Of a DNA stretch of 64,000 nucleotides, positions 15,708-24,282 are shown one piece after another (position 1 is the stretch's first letter; each line of letters starts with the position of its first letter). Made by a program: the position numbers and the translations under genes. Origin of the DNA: Paenibacillus sp. YYML68 (GTDB lineage Bacteria; Bacillota; Bacilli; Paenibacillales; NBRC-103111); NCBI RefSeq assembly GCF_027923405.1, contig NZ_BQYI01000001.1, forward strand, positions 4,972,501 through 5,036,500, given 5' to 3'. Under the pieces are notes generated by a model. That model was not told where the DNA came from, ran no database searches, and worked only from the letters and a program-made list of their open reading frames with translations.

Positions 15708-16562
15708 TTAGAATATGATGTCCTTCCGAATCCCTTGAACCTCTCTTTGCTTCCACTGTCCGGGACTGATTCCTTCCAGCTGCTTGAACACTCGGTTGAA
15801 GTGATGAATATTTTTGAACCCGATTTGTAGGGCCATTTCTTTAAGCGTGATCTCGGTATACGCCATGAATTGCTTGGCCTTCCCAATCCGCACTTCCTGA
15901 ATATATCTCGAGATGGTGCATCCGTACCTTTGCTTGAACATGTGTCCCACGTAATTGTTGCTGAACCCAATATGCTTGGCGATATCGGCCACACGAAGCT
16001 CCTCTGCATAATGATTGGTGATATAAGCCCTGGTCTGCTCCGCCACTGTCACAGCCTCGCCTGGTAAGGGTGCTACGTCAGCTTCAGAAGTCTGAATGGG
16101 GTATGACACCTTCATACCGTATGAATGTCTGTGCAGCACATACAAGATGTTCAATAAATACACACAGGCCATCTCGCGAAAAAACGCCTCTCTACGCAGC
16201 CCCTCCTGCTTGATCTGCTCCAGCAGCAGCACAATTTCCTTAGACACCTGAGCATGCCACACTTGAATGGACTTCAGCCATGCGTCTACCCGACAGCTGC
16301 GGGTGCGAAACTTCATATCCAGCGTCTTAATCGCTGCGTCACTTCGTGAAGTAAAGCCATGAGCCACAGAAGGTGTAATGAAGGCACAGTCCCCTGTACG
16401 TAACACACGTCGCTCGTCCCCACATGTGAAGACAACCTCTCCATCGATAATATAGATGAGTTGATAATAATCATGAGCATGCAGCAATAGACTGTTGCCC
16501 CTGCCATAGTCATATCTGGACGCCCAGATCATTTCCACATCGAACTCATGCAAGGTATACAC
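15708..16562 (-). CDS. AraC-family regulator, cupin sensor
   Basis: A 284-residue cytosolic regulator. The N-terminal cupin (about 20-90) has the LLHAHDYYQLIYIIDG motif with His28 and His30, typical of sugar-sensing AraC arms. The C-terminal pair of helix-turn-helix units (VADIAKHIGFSNNYVGHMFK and KEMALQIGFKNIHHFNRVFK) ends with SPGQW. It starts with GTG at 16562 and a weak ribosome site; an ATG five bases further upstream is out of frame. Directly upstream, in the opposite direction, is a beta-propeller gene. The 121-bp gap between them is AT-rich and probably holds both promoters. It likely controls itself, the GH78-like gene and the propeller gene (inference from layout). Confidence 0.87.
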   Translation of the reverse strand: MYTLHEFDVEMIWASRYDYGRGNSLLLHAHDYYQLIYIIDGEVVFTCGDERRVLRTGDCAFITPSVAHGFTSRSDAAIKTLDMKFRTRSCRVDAWLKSIQVWHAQVSKEIVLLLEQIKQEGLRREAFFREMACVYLLNILYVLHRHSYGMKVSYPIQTSEADVAPLPGEAVTVAEQTRAYITNHYAEELRVADIAKHIGFSNNYVGHMFKQRYGCTISRYIQEVRIGKAKQFMAYTEITLKEMALQIGFKNIHHFNRVFKQLEGISPGQWKQREVQGIRKDIIF

Positions 16563-16683
16563 CTCATTTCACCAAGCTGTACCCTTCAAGCAGATAAACG
16601 TTCCCATGCTCCAGACAAATACTTTATGCGCGAACTGCGTTACTATTTATATAGAGATATACGATATAGAGGAGTGACTTACT

Positions 16684-17949
16684 ATGGAAATCAGCAAGCA
16701 ATTCCCACGATACACAGACTATGAGCCCCGTGTTCCAGTATGGTGCATAACACCCCATACACCCGGATGCTTCCATCGCTTCTTCGATACATCACCCGTC
16801 AGTCCATCCGGCCGCTACGTCGCGCTGCTGCAGCTCCCGCAGGAGCATCGACTCCCGGAGCCCGGAGAAGCTGCCAGCATTGTTCTTGTCGATCTGCATA
16901 CCGCGGAGGAACGAATTATCGCCCATACGTGCGGTTGGGAGACACAATTAGGCGCTAATCTGAACTGGGGACCCGACGATCATTCGATCTATTATAACGA
17001 TGTCGATACAACGACATGGGAGGCCCAATGCGTACAGCTCAACCCGCATACCGGAGAGAAGCGGATCATGAACGGCAGTATATACAGAATATCTCCAGAT
17101 GGTAGAACGATTATAGCCTCCTGTCCAAAAAGGATGCGTCGTACTCAGTATGGCTATGGAGTCGTTGTACCGGAGGAACACATCCCGCGTAACTACGGCT
17201 TTCGTGAAGACGACGGCTTGTATGCAATCGATACGGCGACCGGCGAACGCAGACTGCTCGTATCGATCAAGGATGTATTCGACCGCGCTACACCTGCCAT
17301 TGATCGATCGTTGTACGAGCATGGCGAATGCTACGGCTTCCATTGCAAGTTCAACCCGCAGGGCGATCGCATTCTCTTCACCATGAGATGGTTTCACACG
17401 GACCGCGAACAACCTTGGAACATGATTACAGAGGGCTTGAAGTTCTGGGTCGTCACCATGAATACCGATGGGAGCGATATTCGTGTCGCTGTAGGTCCGG
17501 AGCAATGGAGTAAGGGCGGACACCACATTAACTGGTTCCCAGACGGACATAGACTCTCCATGAATCTGTGCCTTGATGGCGACAAGCAGCTGTATCTGGT
17601 TCAAGTCAATGCCGATGGAACACAGCTGAGCAAGATCATCGATGGGATTCCAGGCTCCGGCCACCCAACCGTTCATCCGAATGGTAAGCATATCGTGACT
17701 GATACCTACGAGCAGGAGAAGGTAGCCTTCGGTGACGGCACGGTTCCTCTACGATTCATCGACCTGCAATCAGGGAGCGAAGAGACGATTGTGCGAGTCA
17801 ATGTGGCCAACCCCGGAACGCAGGCTACCTATGCGCTGCGCGTTGACCCTCACCCTGCCTGGACACCAGACGATAAGCATCTCGTATTCAATGGCTACGT
17901 AGGGGGAACCCGCCGCGTATTCATCGCTGACTTATCCGGTCTCGTATAA
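16684..17949 (+). CDS. oligogalacturonate-lyase-like beta-propeller protein
   Basis: A 421-residue protein starting at an ATG ten bases after GAGGAG. It has no signal peptide. The whole chain is made of TolB/PD40-like blades (VSPSGRYVALL, WGPDDHSIYYND, FNPQGDRILFTM, WFPDGHRLSMNL, WTPDDKHLVFNG), with conserved His residues (HCKF, GHHINW, GHPTVHP, DPHPAW) that in PL22 oligogalacturonate lyases bind the catalytic metal. Length and blade pattern fit PL22 (about 390-420 residues), so a cytosolic lyase on short uronides is plausible; a non-catalytic sugar-binding propeller is the alternative. It is the only + strand gene between 3 kb and 48 kb and is divergent from the AraC/GH78-like pair. Confidence 0.75.
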   Translation: MEISKQFPRYTDYEPRVPVWCITPHTPGCFHRFFDTSPVSPSGRYVALLQLPQEHRLPEPGEAASIVLVDLHTAEERIIAHTCGWETQLGANLNWGPDDHSIYYNDVDTTTWEAQCVQLNPHTGEKRIMNGSIYRISPDGRTIIASCPKRMRRTQYGYGVVVPEEHIPRNYGFREDDGLYAIDTATGERRLLVSIKDVFDRATPAIDRSLYEHGECYGFHCKFNPQGDRILFTMRWFHTDREQPWNMITEGLKFWVVTMNTDGSDIRVAVGPEQWSKGGHHINWFPDGHRLSMNLCLDGDKQLYLVQVNADGTQLSKIIDGIPGSGHPTVHPNGKHIVTDTYEQEKVAFGDGTVPLRFIDLQSGSEETIVRVNVANPGTQATYALRVDPHPAWTPDDKHLVFNGYVGGTRRVFIADLSGLV

Positions 17950-17979
17950 GAGAAGCAGGTGGTACGTAAGCCTCCTACA

Positions 17980-18013
17980 ATACAAGCTGCCCCGTAGAAG
18001 GGGCAGCTTGTAT
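17980..18013. terminator. perfect 14-bp hairpin between convergent genes
   Basis: ATACAAGCTGCCCC / GGGGCAGCTTGTAT with a 6-base loop. It has no long T tract on either strand but is very stable and lies between the propeller gene (+) and the Gfo/Idh/MocA gene (-). Confidence 0.75.
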
Positions 18014-18050
18014 GCTTCAATCTCGGACCATGGGTGTTCCGTGGCGTTAG

Positions 18051-19079
18051 CTAGTTATTTGCAGCGGCATTCAGATGAACAACCTGATTCGTAGACGCCG
18101 ACTCATAACAGGCATACACCGCTCTGACGGAGGCCAAATAATCAGTGCCGCTCGTTTCGAAGGGGCTTCCCTCCTGCAGAGCATCGACAAAGTGCTGCTG
18201 TGTGGCAATCGTACAGCCGCCCTTCCAGCCTTTAGTCGGAATGACGTACTCATGCTTTCTCTCGATCCCGCCACGAGGTGTGTAGTAGATCGATCCGTCT
18301 CCTTCCAGGCGCAGCTTACCCTCGGTTCCCTCCATCGTCATGTATCCATAGGTCGGGCAACGCACCTGCTCCATATATGTGACTCGATTAGCATCATAGA
18401 GTCCGACCGCTCCACCTCTAAAATTCATATGGATGACTGCCAGATCCTCCCCCTGAATAACAGGATTCAGAGTCCGCACTTGACAATACAGACTGTCAAT
18501 CTCTCCGAGCAGGTAACGGTACGTATCGATGTAATGAACACCTGTTTCGAAGATGAGAAATTGCTTCATCTCCTTGAAGTACGGCTGTACAGGGTATGGA
18601 TTGTCTCCCCAGCCGTCTCCCGGCCGCATCGCCATGTAGGCGGAATAGACATGGCCCAGCATTCCGGCATCCATCATCGCCTTCATCTCCCGGTACCAAG
18701 CCTGCCAACGCCAATTCTCGTTAATCATCAAGGGTACGCCGCGTTGCTCACAGTACGCGACAAGTGCCTCACCCTCCTGCAAGGTAGGGGCAAGCGGCTT
18801 CTGACACAGGACGGGAAGCCCCAGGTCAGCTGTTAATCGGGTGTAATGGTAATGAGAATCCGGTGGTGTACATATGTCCACGAAATCGGGCTGCATCTCT
18901 CGGATCGCCGTATCCCAATCATCGAACGCCCGTATGCCGTATAGATCTGCGAGCTGCTGGGCATTCTCCATCGTAAGACTCAGCACAGCTGTAATTCGCG
19001 CGCCCTGTACCTCCTGCCATGCCTCAAGCTGAATATGGGCGAAGTGCCCCGCTCCAACGATGATGCCTGTAAGTGGCAT
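18051..19079 (-). CDS. Gfo/Idh/MocA-family oxidoreductase
   Basis: A 342-residue NAD(P)-dependent dehydrogenase. The Rossmann start is IIVGAGHFAHI (GxGxxA type), followed by DICTPPDSH, and QKPLA where most members have EKP; the Lys (about residue 95) is the usual catalytic residue. The C-terminal alpha/beta domain holds GVHYIDTYRYLLGE, where the His and Asp complete the active site. Substrates in this family are sugars, inositols and sugar acids. It is last in a tight run of four genes (4 bp after the upstream gene), with a dehydrogenase, an amidohydrolase and a FAH-family enzyme, so oxidation of a sugar acid or unsaturated uronate product is likely. It ends at the convergent hairpin. Confidence 0.87.
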   Translation of the reverse strand: MPLTGIIVGAGHFAHIQLEAWQEVQGARITAVLSLTMENAQQLADLYGIRAFDDWDTAIREMQPDFVDICTPPDSHYHYTRLTADLGLPVLCQKPLAPTLQEGEALVAYCEQRGVPLMINENWRWQAWYREMKAMMDAGMLGHVYSAYMAMRPGDGWGDNPYPVQPYFKEMKQFLIFETGVHYIDTYRYLLGEIDSLYCQVRTLNPVIQGEDLAVIHMNFRGGAVGLYDANRVTYMEQVRCPTYGYMTMEGTEGKLRLEGDGSIYYTPRGGIERKHEYVIPTKGWKGGCTIATQQHFVDALQEGSPFETSGTDYLASVRAVYACYESASTNQVVHLNAAANN

Positions 19080-19083
19080 ATCG

Positions 19084-20181
19084 CTACACCCCGCTTTGCA
19101 AGGCGGCAGCTACCGCATCGCCTACCTGGGTCGTAGAGGAGGTACCGCCAATGTCAGCCGTGCGAATGTCCTTCTGACGTAATACCGTTCTGACCGCAGC
19201 ATCAATACCTCGGGCCGCTTCCTTCAACACCGGATCGTGATGACGATCAGCCAGCCAGTCCAGCATCATCGAGCCCGACAATATCGTAGCGATCGGATTG
19301 GCTACATTCCTTCCCGCAATCGTGGGAGCCGAGCCATGAGAAGGCTGGAACAACGCGTGCTCATCACCGATATCCCCCGAGGGTGCCATACCGAGACCTC
19401 CGATCGTGGCCGAGGAGAGGTCGGAGATGATGTCAGCGAACATATTCTCCGCAACGACCACATCGTAGTGGTGAGGGCTTAGCACCTGATACAGCGTCAT
19501 CGCGTCCACATAAGCATAGTCTTTGGATATTGCAGGATACTGCTCCGCCACCTCATCATACACACTCCGGAAATAGGCATACGAGCTGAGAACATTCGCC
19601 TTGTCGACACAGGTGACGATCGACTTGCCATCGGTCGGTCGTCCCGAACGCTTCTGGGCGAGCTCGAAGGCGAACCTCGTAATCTTGGTCACGCCCGTCC
19701 TCGTCATAATAATCGTATCGGTTGCGACCTCGCCGCGAACGTTGCAGCCTCCTGTGCGGGAGGCGTAGAGCCCTTCTACATTTTCACGAACGATGACATA
19801 ATCGATGCCCTTGGAGACATCGCGCAGAGGGCTGGTGACCCCTTCATACAGCGTAACCGGTCGAACACCTGCGTACAGGTCAAGGCCGAACCGGAGACGG
19901 AAGATGACATCTCCATTCACCTCGCGACCGTCCGGATGTCTCGCCTCCGGCAGACCTATTGCCCCCATCAGTATAGCGTCAGCTTGCTTGCACACCTCAT
20001 ACTGATCGTCAGGCATCGTGACTCCGGTACGCAGGAATCTCTCGGCACCGCAGTCCAACGATTCATAGTTGAGCGTAAAGCCGTATTGACTCTGTGCTGC
20101 GTCCAATACCTTCAGCGCCTCTGCCGTTACCTCTGGTCCAATGCCATCGCCCGGTAGTACGGCAATATGGTAGTTGCTCAT
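19084..20181 (-). CDS. tartrate/isopropylmalate/isocitrate-type dehydrogenase
   Basis: A 365-residue member of the beta-decarboxylating dehydrogenase family. It shows LPGDGIGPEV at residues 9-18, LRFGLDLYAGVRPV (the substrate-binding arginines), VRENVEGLY, a catalytic Tyr-Lys pair (DKANVLSS carries the Lys), DAMTLYQ with metal-binding Asp, AENMFADIISDL and HGSAPTIAG. The E-G-L-Y context and the neighbouring genes fit tartrate dehydrogenase or another 2-hydroxyacid enzyme better than LeuB or Icd, since no leucine or TCA genes are nearby. Reaction: NAD-linked oxidation and decarboxylation of a malate-like acid. It lies in the four-gene sugar-acid operon, 13 bp after the amidohydrolase. Confidence 0.85.
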   Translation of the reverse strand: MSNYHIAVLPGDGIGPEVTAEALKVLDAAQSQYGFTLNYESLDCGAERFLRTGVTMPDDQYEVCKQADAILMGAIGLPEARHPDGREVNGDVIFRLRFGLDLYAGVRPVTLYEGVTSPLRDVSKGIDYVIVRENVEGLYASRTGGCNVRGEVATDTIIMTRTGVTKITRFAFELAQKRSGRPTDGKSIVTCVDKANVLSSYAYFRSVYDEVAEQYPAISKDYAYVDAMTLYQVLSPHHYDVVVAENMFADIISDLSSATIGGLGMAPSGDIGDEHALFQPSHGSAPTIAGRNVANPIATILSGSMMLDWLADRHHDPVLKEAARGIDAAVRTVLRQKDIRTADIGGTSSTTQVGDAVAAALQSGV

Positions 20182-20194
20182 TAAGGTTGACCCC

Positions 20195-20950
20195 CTAGAT
20201 GTTAAATATTCGTTGCGGATTCGTCACAAGAATACGCTCGAGGTCGGCATCCGACAGCCCGATCGATTGATACTTCACTAATTCGACCGGCAGGTTGCTG
20301 AGATGATCGGAGCCCATAATGATGCGTTCAGCACCTATGGCGCTGATCATCTTCACAACGGTGTAGGTCGGACACCAGGAAGGCTCGAGTATGATGTTGT
20401 CGCAATACTTCGCTGCCACGACTGCTTCATCCGTATACACGGCAAAGCCGGCATGGGCCAGCACGAAGGTAACGTCCGGGTACCTCTTGGCCGCGTCGAT
20501 CAGAAGCGAAGGCAAGGAGAACGGATTGCCGATGCCGGTATGCACCAGAACAGGGACCCGGTATGCGGATGCCGTCTCATAGATTTTCTCGCAGCCTGCG
20601 GAGAGTGGAGAGATGTTGTGTCCGAGCGGATGCAGCTTCAGTGCAACGAAGCCATACTGCTCCATGCAGACAGCGGCCTCCGCCCGATACGCCTCCTCAC
20701 TCAGCCAAGGATCGATGCTGGCCATCCCATATATGCGGCCGGGGTATTGCAGGCTCATCTCGTGAATCGCCTTATGAACGTCGGGTATCGATTCCAGTGT
20801 CGGCTGCGGCATGACCAGACTGGTATGAATTCCGTAGCCGTCCATCGCTTGAATGATCGCTTCGGGTGTTGTACCTACGCCGGAGAAGCGCGAAACGCCC
20901 AAATGCACATGAGTGTCAATCACTCCCGGACGCTTGCTGTGTATGGTCAT
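20195..20950 (-). CDS. amidohydrolase-2 family metal-dependent hydrolase
   Basis: A 251-residue TIM-barrel hydrolase starting at an ATG nine bases after GAGGAG. It has the HxH metal motif (DTHVHLG, residues 12-18), a KLHP strand (LKLHPLGH), an HTG strand (VLVHTGIGN), a LAHAG strand, and a C-terminal metal Asp in IMGSDHLSN. This is the amidohydrolase_2 pattern of sugar lactonases (L-fucono/rhamnono-lactonase type) and of decarboxylases. With a FAH-family hydrolase 16 bp upstream and two dehydrogenases downstream, a lactonase role in a non-phosphorylative sugar-acid pathway is attractive, but the motifs alone do not choose between lactonase and decarboxylase. Confidence 0.8.
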   Translation of the reverse strand: MTIHSKRPGVIDTHVHLGVSRFSGVGTTPEAIIQAMDGYGIHTSLVMPQPTLESIPDVHKAIHEMSLQYPGRIYGMASIDPWLSEEAYRAEAAVCMEQYGFVALKLHPLGHNISPLSAGCEKIYETASAYRVPVLVHTGIGNPFSLPSLLIDAAKRYPDVTFVLAHAGFAVYTDEAVVAAKYCDNIILEPSWCPTYTVVKMISAIGAERIIMGSDHLSNLPVELVKYQSIGLSDADLERILVTNPQRIFNI

Positions 20951-20965
20951 ATCCGAAGTCTCCTC

Positions 20966-21751
20966 TCAACTAAGCCGATCGTCTGTACCAAGAGCTGCTT
21001 GATTCACAAGCTCACCGATGCCCTCTACGCTGCACTTGATCGTATCCCCACGTCTGAACAGGTCCGCTCCTGCAGGCGCTCCAGAGAGAATGACATCCCC
21101 CGGATGCAGCGGCATCAGCTTCGTCAAGTAAGCAATGATGTCCGGAATCGATTCAATCATCCGCTCTGTACCGCTGCATTGCTTCAATTCGCCGTTCAGC
21201 TCGGAACGGATGACAGTACGCGTCAGGTCCAGCTCCGTCTCGATGTAAGGACCAAGCGGCGTGAAGGTCGGGAATACTTTGGACAAGGTCCAGTTCCCAT
21301 TGGGATGAAAATACGAGGTCGCAGTGACGTCATTCGCGATCGTATAGCCGAACACGTAATCCAGCGCTTGCTCGGCTGTAACCCGGTAAGCCGATTTACC
21401 GATAACGACTGCGATCTCGGCTTCAAACTTAATTTCCGTAAGATCATCAGGAATGATCAACTGCTCGTTCGGTCCTACTACGGTCGAAGGCGGCTTGAAG
21501 AAGAAGGTGGGCATCTGCTGCCCAGCCTCCGGCTTAGCCTCACCTTGTGCTACATAGTTCAAGCCGATCCCGATGATCTGATTAGGTATGAGGGGAGCAC
21601 CCAGCTTCACATGCTCCAGTGGATAGACGTCATCCGTGGGCAGCCACTGTCCCAGTATGCTTCCCTCTACGACCCGCAGCTTTCCTTCTTCTTCAAGTAT
21701 TCCGAATTTCCACTGGCTTTCGTTGCCAACGCGAAAACGGGCGAATTTCAT
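20966..21751 (-). CDS. fumarylacetoacetate hydrolase (FAH) family protein
   Basis: A 261-residue enzyme with AAGGAG before the ATG. After a ~70-residue N-terminal lid comes the FAH fold: IGIGLNYVAQGEA, metal ligands in KFEAEIAVVIGK (two Glu two apart) and the Asp of TIANDVTA, and the C-terminal GDVILSGAPAGAD and GDTIKCSVEGIGEL signatures. Members cleave or decarboxylate 2-oxo acids, including 2,4-diketo-3-deoxy-rhamnonate/fuconate. It is the first gene of a four-gene run ending at 18051. Together with the enolase-superfamily gene at 5395, these are the enzyme types of the L-rhamnose/L-fucose diketo-hydrolase route (inference). Confidence 0.85.
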   Translation of the reverse strand: MKFARFRVGNESQWKFGILEEEGKLRVVEGSILGQWLPTDDVYPLEHVKLGAPLIPNQIIGIGLNYVAQGEAKPEAGQQMPTFFFKPPSTVVGPNEQLIIPDDLTEIKFEAEIAVVIGKSAYRVTAEQALDYVFGYTIANDVTATSYFHPNGNWTLSKVFPTFTPLGPYIETELDLTRTVIRSELNGELKQCSGTERMIESIPDIIAYLTKLMPLHPGDVILSGAPAGADLFRRGDTIKCSVEGIGELVNQAALGTDDRLS

Positions 21752-21793
21752 ATACGATTGCTCCTTATCCGTTGGGCACGCTATACACCCAGC

Positions 21794-24061
21794 TTATTTC
21801 ATGCGCTGTTGAATGAATGCGGCATCTCTTGTTAGGAGCTGTGACGCAGCAGGTTCAATGCCTTTGCCGTTCTGGGCAGCCACTTGATGAATGAACGAAC
21901 CGAGGATATTGCCAGATGTCTTCTGCTGCCCCCTATCCAGAGCTGCTTGAGCAGATGTGAGCTTACTCATTAGACTGTTCATAAGGCTCGCTTCGATATG
22001 TCCCTGATCCGCTTCACGTTGAACATGCTTCATTAAGGTCGGGATATCGGTTGTTAGATGAAACGGTATCGTTGCCGTAGACTCATTGCCTGCATGGTCG
22101 ACTGCAGTAAGATGCAAGGAATGCTCGCCAAGAGGCAGCGTCCACAGTGGCAATGGTTCATCATGCTCGAATGGCACCTCATTCACTGTAGCTGTGACAT
22201 TGGCCACACCACTCATCGCGTCCGACGCCTGGATCGTTAACACCTCAGAGCTAAGCACAGTTTCGTTGGGCGCTATAGAAGCATGAATCACAGGCGGTTC
22301 CTGATCTACTGTCTCCAGGGAAAGCACCATGACAGAATCAGAGGTCGTGTTTACTGTCATTTCGTAGTAGCTTCCCTTGTCAACGAGCGCCCCTGTGTAG
22401 TTTTTCAGAGTCAAGGAATCCTTCATCATGGCTACATACGCATCATAATTGCTCGTAATCACCTGATTGGCTTCCGCGGTTTCTCCCCCCATACGAACAG
22501 GGTCGGAGATCACACCTGGCTTTTGCGCCTTGGGCTGAAGCGTTCCCGCGTTGTGCATATCGGTTTTCAACCGCTGATACACATCCGTCTCATCGGATAA
22601 GAGTGTATACGTAATCTTCGATTGATCGGACAAGCCCGGAGCAATATGCTTCGGAATATATACGGTGACATCTCCTGTAACCTTATTCGTTCTGTTCATA
22701 TTGAAGGAGGACACCATCAGCAGATTCATTCCGCTATTTGCACCGAAGAAGCCTACTGCCTTATACTTCTGGGTTGCCGTATCGGTATGCTCAGGAATGC
22801 GCGTATGCAGCTCATAGGTCTGCGCCCCATTGGCATAGTCGAATATACTGAACAGCCAATATAGCGACGACAGGAAGGTGTACTTATTATTGTCAATATA
22901 TACATCCTCGGTAGTGTTCCAATGATAGACCTGCTTCAGCCCCATCTCTAACAGGTTCATCAAAAAGTGAAAGTTGCCCGCTGCCCCTCTTGCTCCTTGC
23001 TCTCTAGTCGCAAGTCCAAATTCATTACTCCAGAACCAACCGTATTCATGTATTTCTAAGGGCAGATTACTCCCGTTTGCTGCGGCATCCTTTACCATCT
23101 GCACGGAATTTTTCAACTTCATCGCTTCGAGATCCGGGTCTTTGCTGGCCCCGCCCGCATATGTAGAAGCTGCGATCCAGTCGAACTTAAGACCCTTCTC
23201 CTTCGCGTAGGCGGCTACACTGGACATATGTCCACCAAAGTCCCCAAAGCCGTTATATGCACCAAAGCCAGCGCCTGGAAGCACTTTCATAACTCCCTTT
23301 GCTGTAGCTTCATAGAAGGCAAGGTACTGTTCAAGTGTCCCGGTAAATCTCTTATGATCATTCCCTTCTGTTGCGACTCGGAATGACCAAGTATTCACCA
23401 GCTCATAGCCATATAATCGCACGAGCTCCCGACACATCGCTTCGATGAAGTCTTCCCACTCCTGCAAATCCTTAGGAGGCGCATTCTGCCCGTACTGAGC
23501 GACACCTGGAGCTTCCGGGAAGGCATACGGTACGTTGTCAATCACGATACGTGGCTGGGTATAGCCGCTTTGAATATACGGATCGATCCTAATTTTCACA
23601 TAGTTTTGGTCGTCCGGTACCCCTTCACCGAATCTGTACCGTATGTTTCCGGCTTCATCCCTGTAGGCCAGGTCATACTGCGACACCCCTTCAACACCTA
23701 GGTTTGTGCCGTAATAATTTTTCCCAGCCGGGTTCCATCCTCCCAAGAATCGTACAATGTTCAGATGATCGCCAAATATCGCTTCCATCTCGTATGGCCG
23801 GTTGATATATCTGAAGGTCACATCATCATCACTTGCAAACGTCTTGAATTCCCGAAGAGGGGCGCCAAGGTTCTCGCCAAGCGCCGGGTGATATCTCCAA
23901 AACGGGCTCAGTGTACCCAAATGGTGCTTGACTTCTGCGGGATGATTGTTGGAGGCTCCTTGCTCGGAGGCTACCGCAACTGACCAAGACCCCACTCCTG
24001 AACACAGCAGCGTGAAAGCTAGTAGTAGAGCACATGCTACCCTTACTAATCTCAACCTCAT
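21794..24061 (-). CDS. secreted GH39-like clan GH-A hydrolase with FIMAH-like tail
   Basis: A 755-residue exported protein with a signal peptide (cut near AVASEQ, residues 28-33). The catalytic barrel (about 45-480) has a putative acid/base Glu232 in WSFRVATEGND, equivalent to the NEP of GH39 but with Thr in place of the conserved Asn, and nucleophile Glu339 in LEIHEYGW. A beta sandwich follows, then an Ig-like domain (about 585-670: QEPPVIHASIAPNET to STATIPFHL), and a C-terminal helical domain of ~80 residues (GHIEASLMNSLMSKLTSAQA, KTSGNILGSFIHQV) that fits the FIMAH module of Paenibacillus exoenzymes. Beta-xylosidase or a related exo-activity is possible. It has its own promoter of the shared class and sits at the head of the sugar-acid genes, 42 bp from the FAH gene. 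Confidence 0.78.
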   Translation of the reverse strand: MRLRLVRVACALLLAFTLLCSGVGSWSVAVASEQGASNNHPAEVKHHLGTLSPFWRYHPALGENLGAPLREFKTFASDDDVTFRYINRPYEMEAIFGDHLNIVRFLGGWNPAGKNYYGTNLGVEGVSQYDLAYRDEAGNIRYRFGEGVPDDQNYVKIRIDPYIQSGYTQPRIVIDNVPYAFPEAPGVAQYGQNAPPKDLQEWEDFIEAMCRELVRLYGYELVNTWSFRVATEGNDHKRFTGTLEQYLAFYEATAKGVMKVLPGAGFGAYNGFGDFGGHMSSVAAYAKEKGLKFDWIAASTYAGGASKDPDLEAMKLKNSVQMVKDAAANGSNLPLEIHEYGWFWSNEFGLATREQGARGAAGNFHFLMNLLEMGLKQVYHWNTTEDVYIDNNKYTFLSSLYWLFSIFDYANGAQTYELHTRIPEHTDTATQKYKAVGFFGANSGMNLLMVSSFNMNRTNKVTGDVTVYIPKHIAPGLSDQSKITYTLLSDETDVYQRLKTDMHNAGTLQPKAQKPGVISDPVRMGGETAEANQVITSNYDAYVAMMKDSLTLKNYTGALVDKGSYYEMTVNTTSDSVMVLSLETVDQEPPVIHASIAPNETVLSSEVLTIQASDAMSGVANVTATVNEVPFEHDEPLPLWTLPLGEHSLHLTAVDHAGNESTATIPFHLTTDIPTLMKHVQREADQGHIEASLMNSLMSKLTSAQAALDRGQQKTSGNILGSFIHQVAAQNGKGIEPAASQLLTRDAAFIQQRMK

Positions 24062-24118
24062 ACACCGTCCTTCATCTATCGTCTATTTAGCTAAGCTCTT
24101 GCCCCCAGCTATGGCTTA

Positions 24119-24155
24119 ACTATACTGACAGGCGCCCCATTCCGTAAATATCCGC
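24119..24155 (-). promoter_or_regulatory. shared-class promoter of the GH39-like gene
   Basis: Minus strand GCGGATATTTACG (24155-24143), 18 bases, TATAGT (24124-24119); the -35 would be TTTACG. The same 13-mer at the same spacing lies upstream of the permease gene at 47238-48152. Leader length is about 50 bases. Confidence 0.75.
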
Positions 24156-24210
24156 TTTCGTTGCCGTAATCGAATGATTCAGCGCGCTACATAATCAGCC
24201 TTCCGCATAG

Positions 24211-24241
24211 CAAAACCCGCATCCTTGGACAGATACGGGTT
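24211..24241 (-). terminator. terminator of the GH88 transcript
   Basis: Minus-strand stem AACCCGTATC / GATGCGGGTT (one G-T pair), 8-base loop, followed by TTTTG. It separates GH88 from the GH39-like gene. Confidence 0.75.
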
Positions 24242-24282
24242 ATAATCGTATACGCGGGGCGTTCTCGCGAGCAGAGCGATCC

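Noticed and set aside
15686-16009. N-terminal extension of the GH78-like frame
   Set aside because: It overlaps the AraC coding region out of frame; a good ribosome site supports the start at 15685.
20303-21835. 510-codon open frame on the + strand
   Set aside because: Antisense to the amidohydrolase and FAH genes, whose catalytic motifs are clear.
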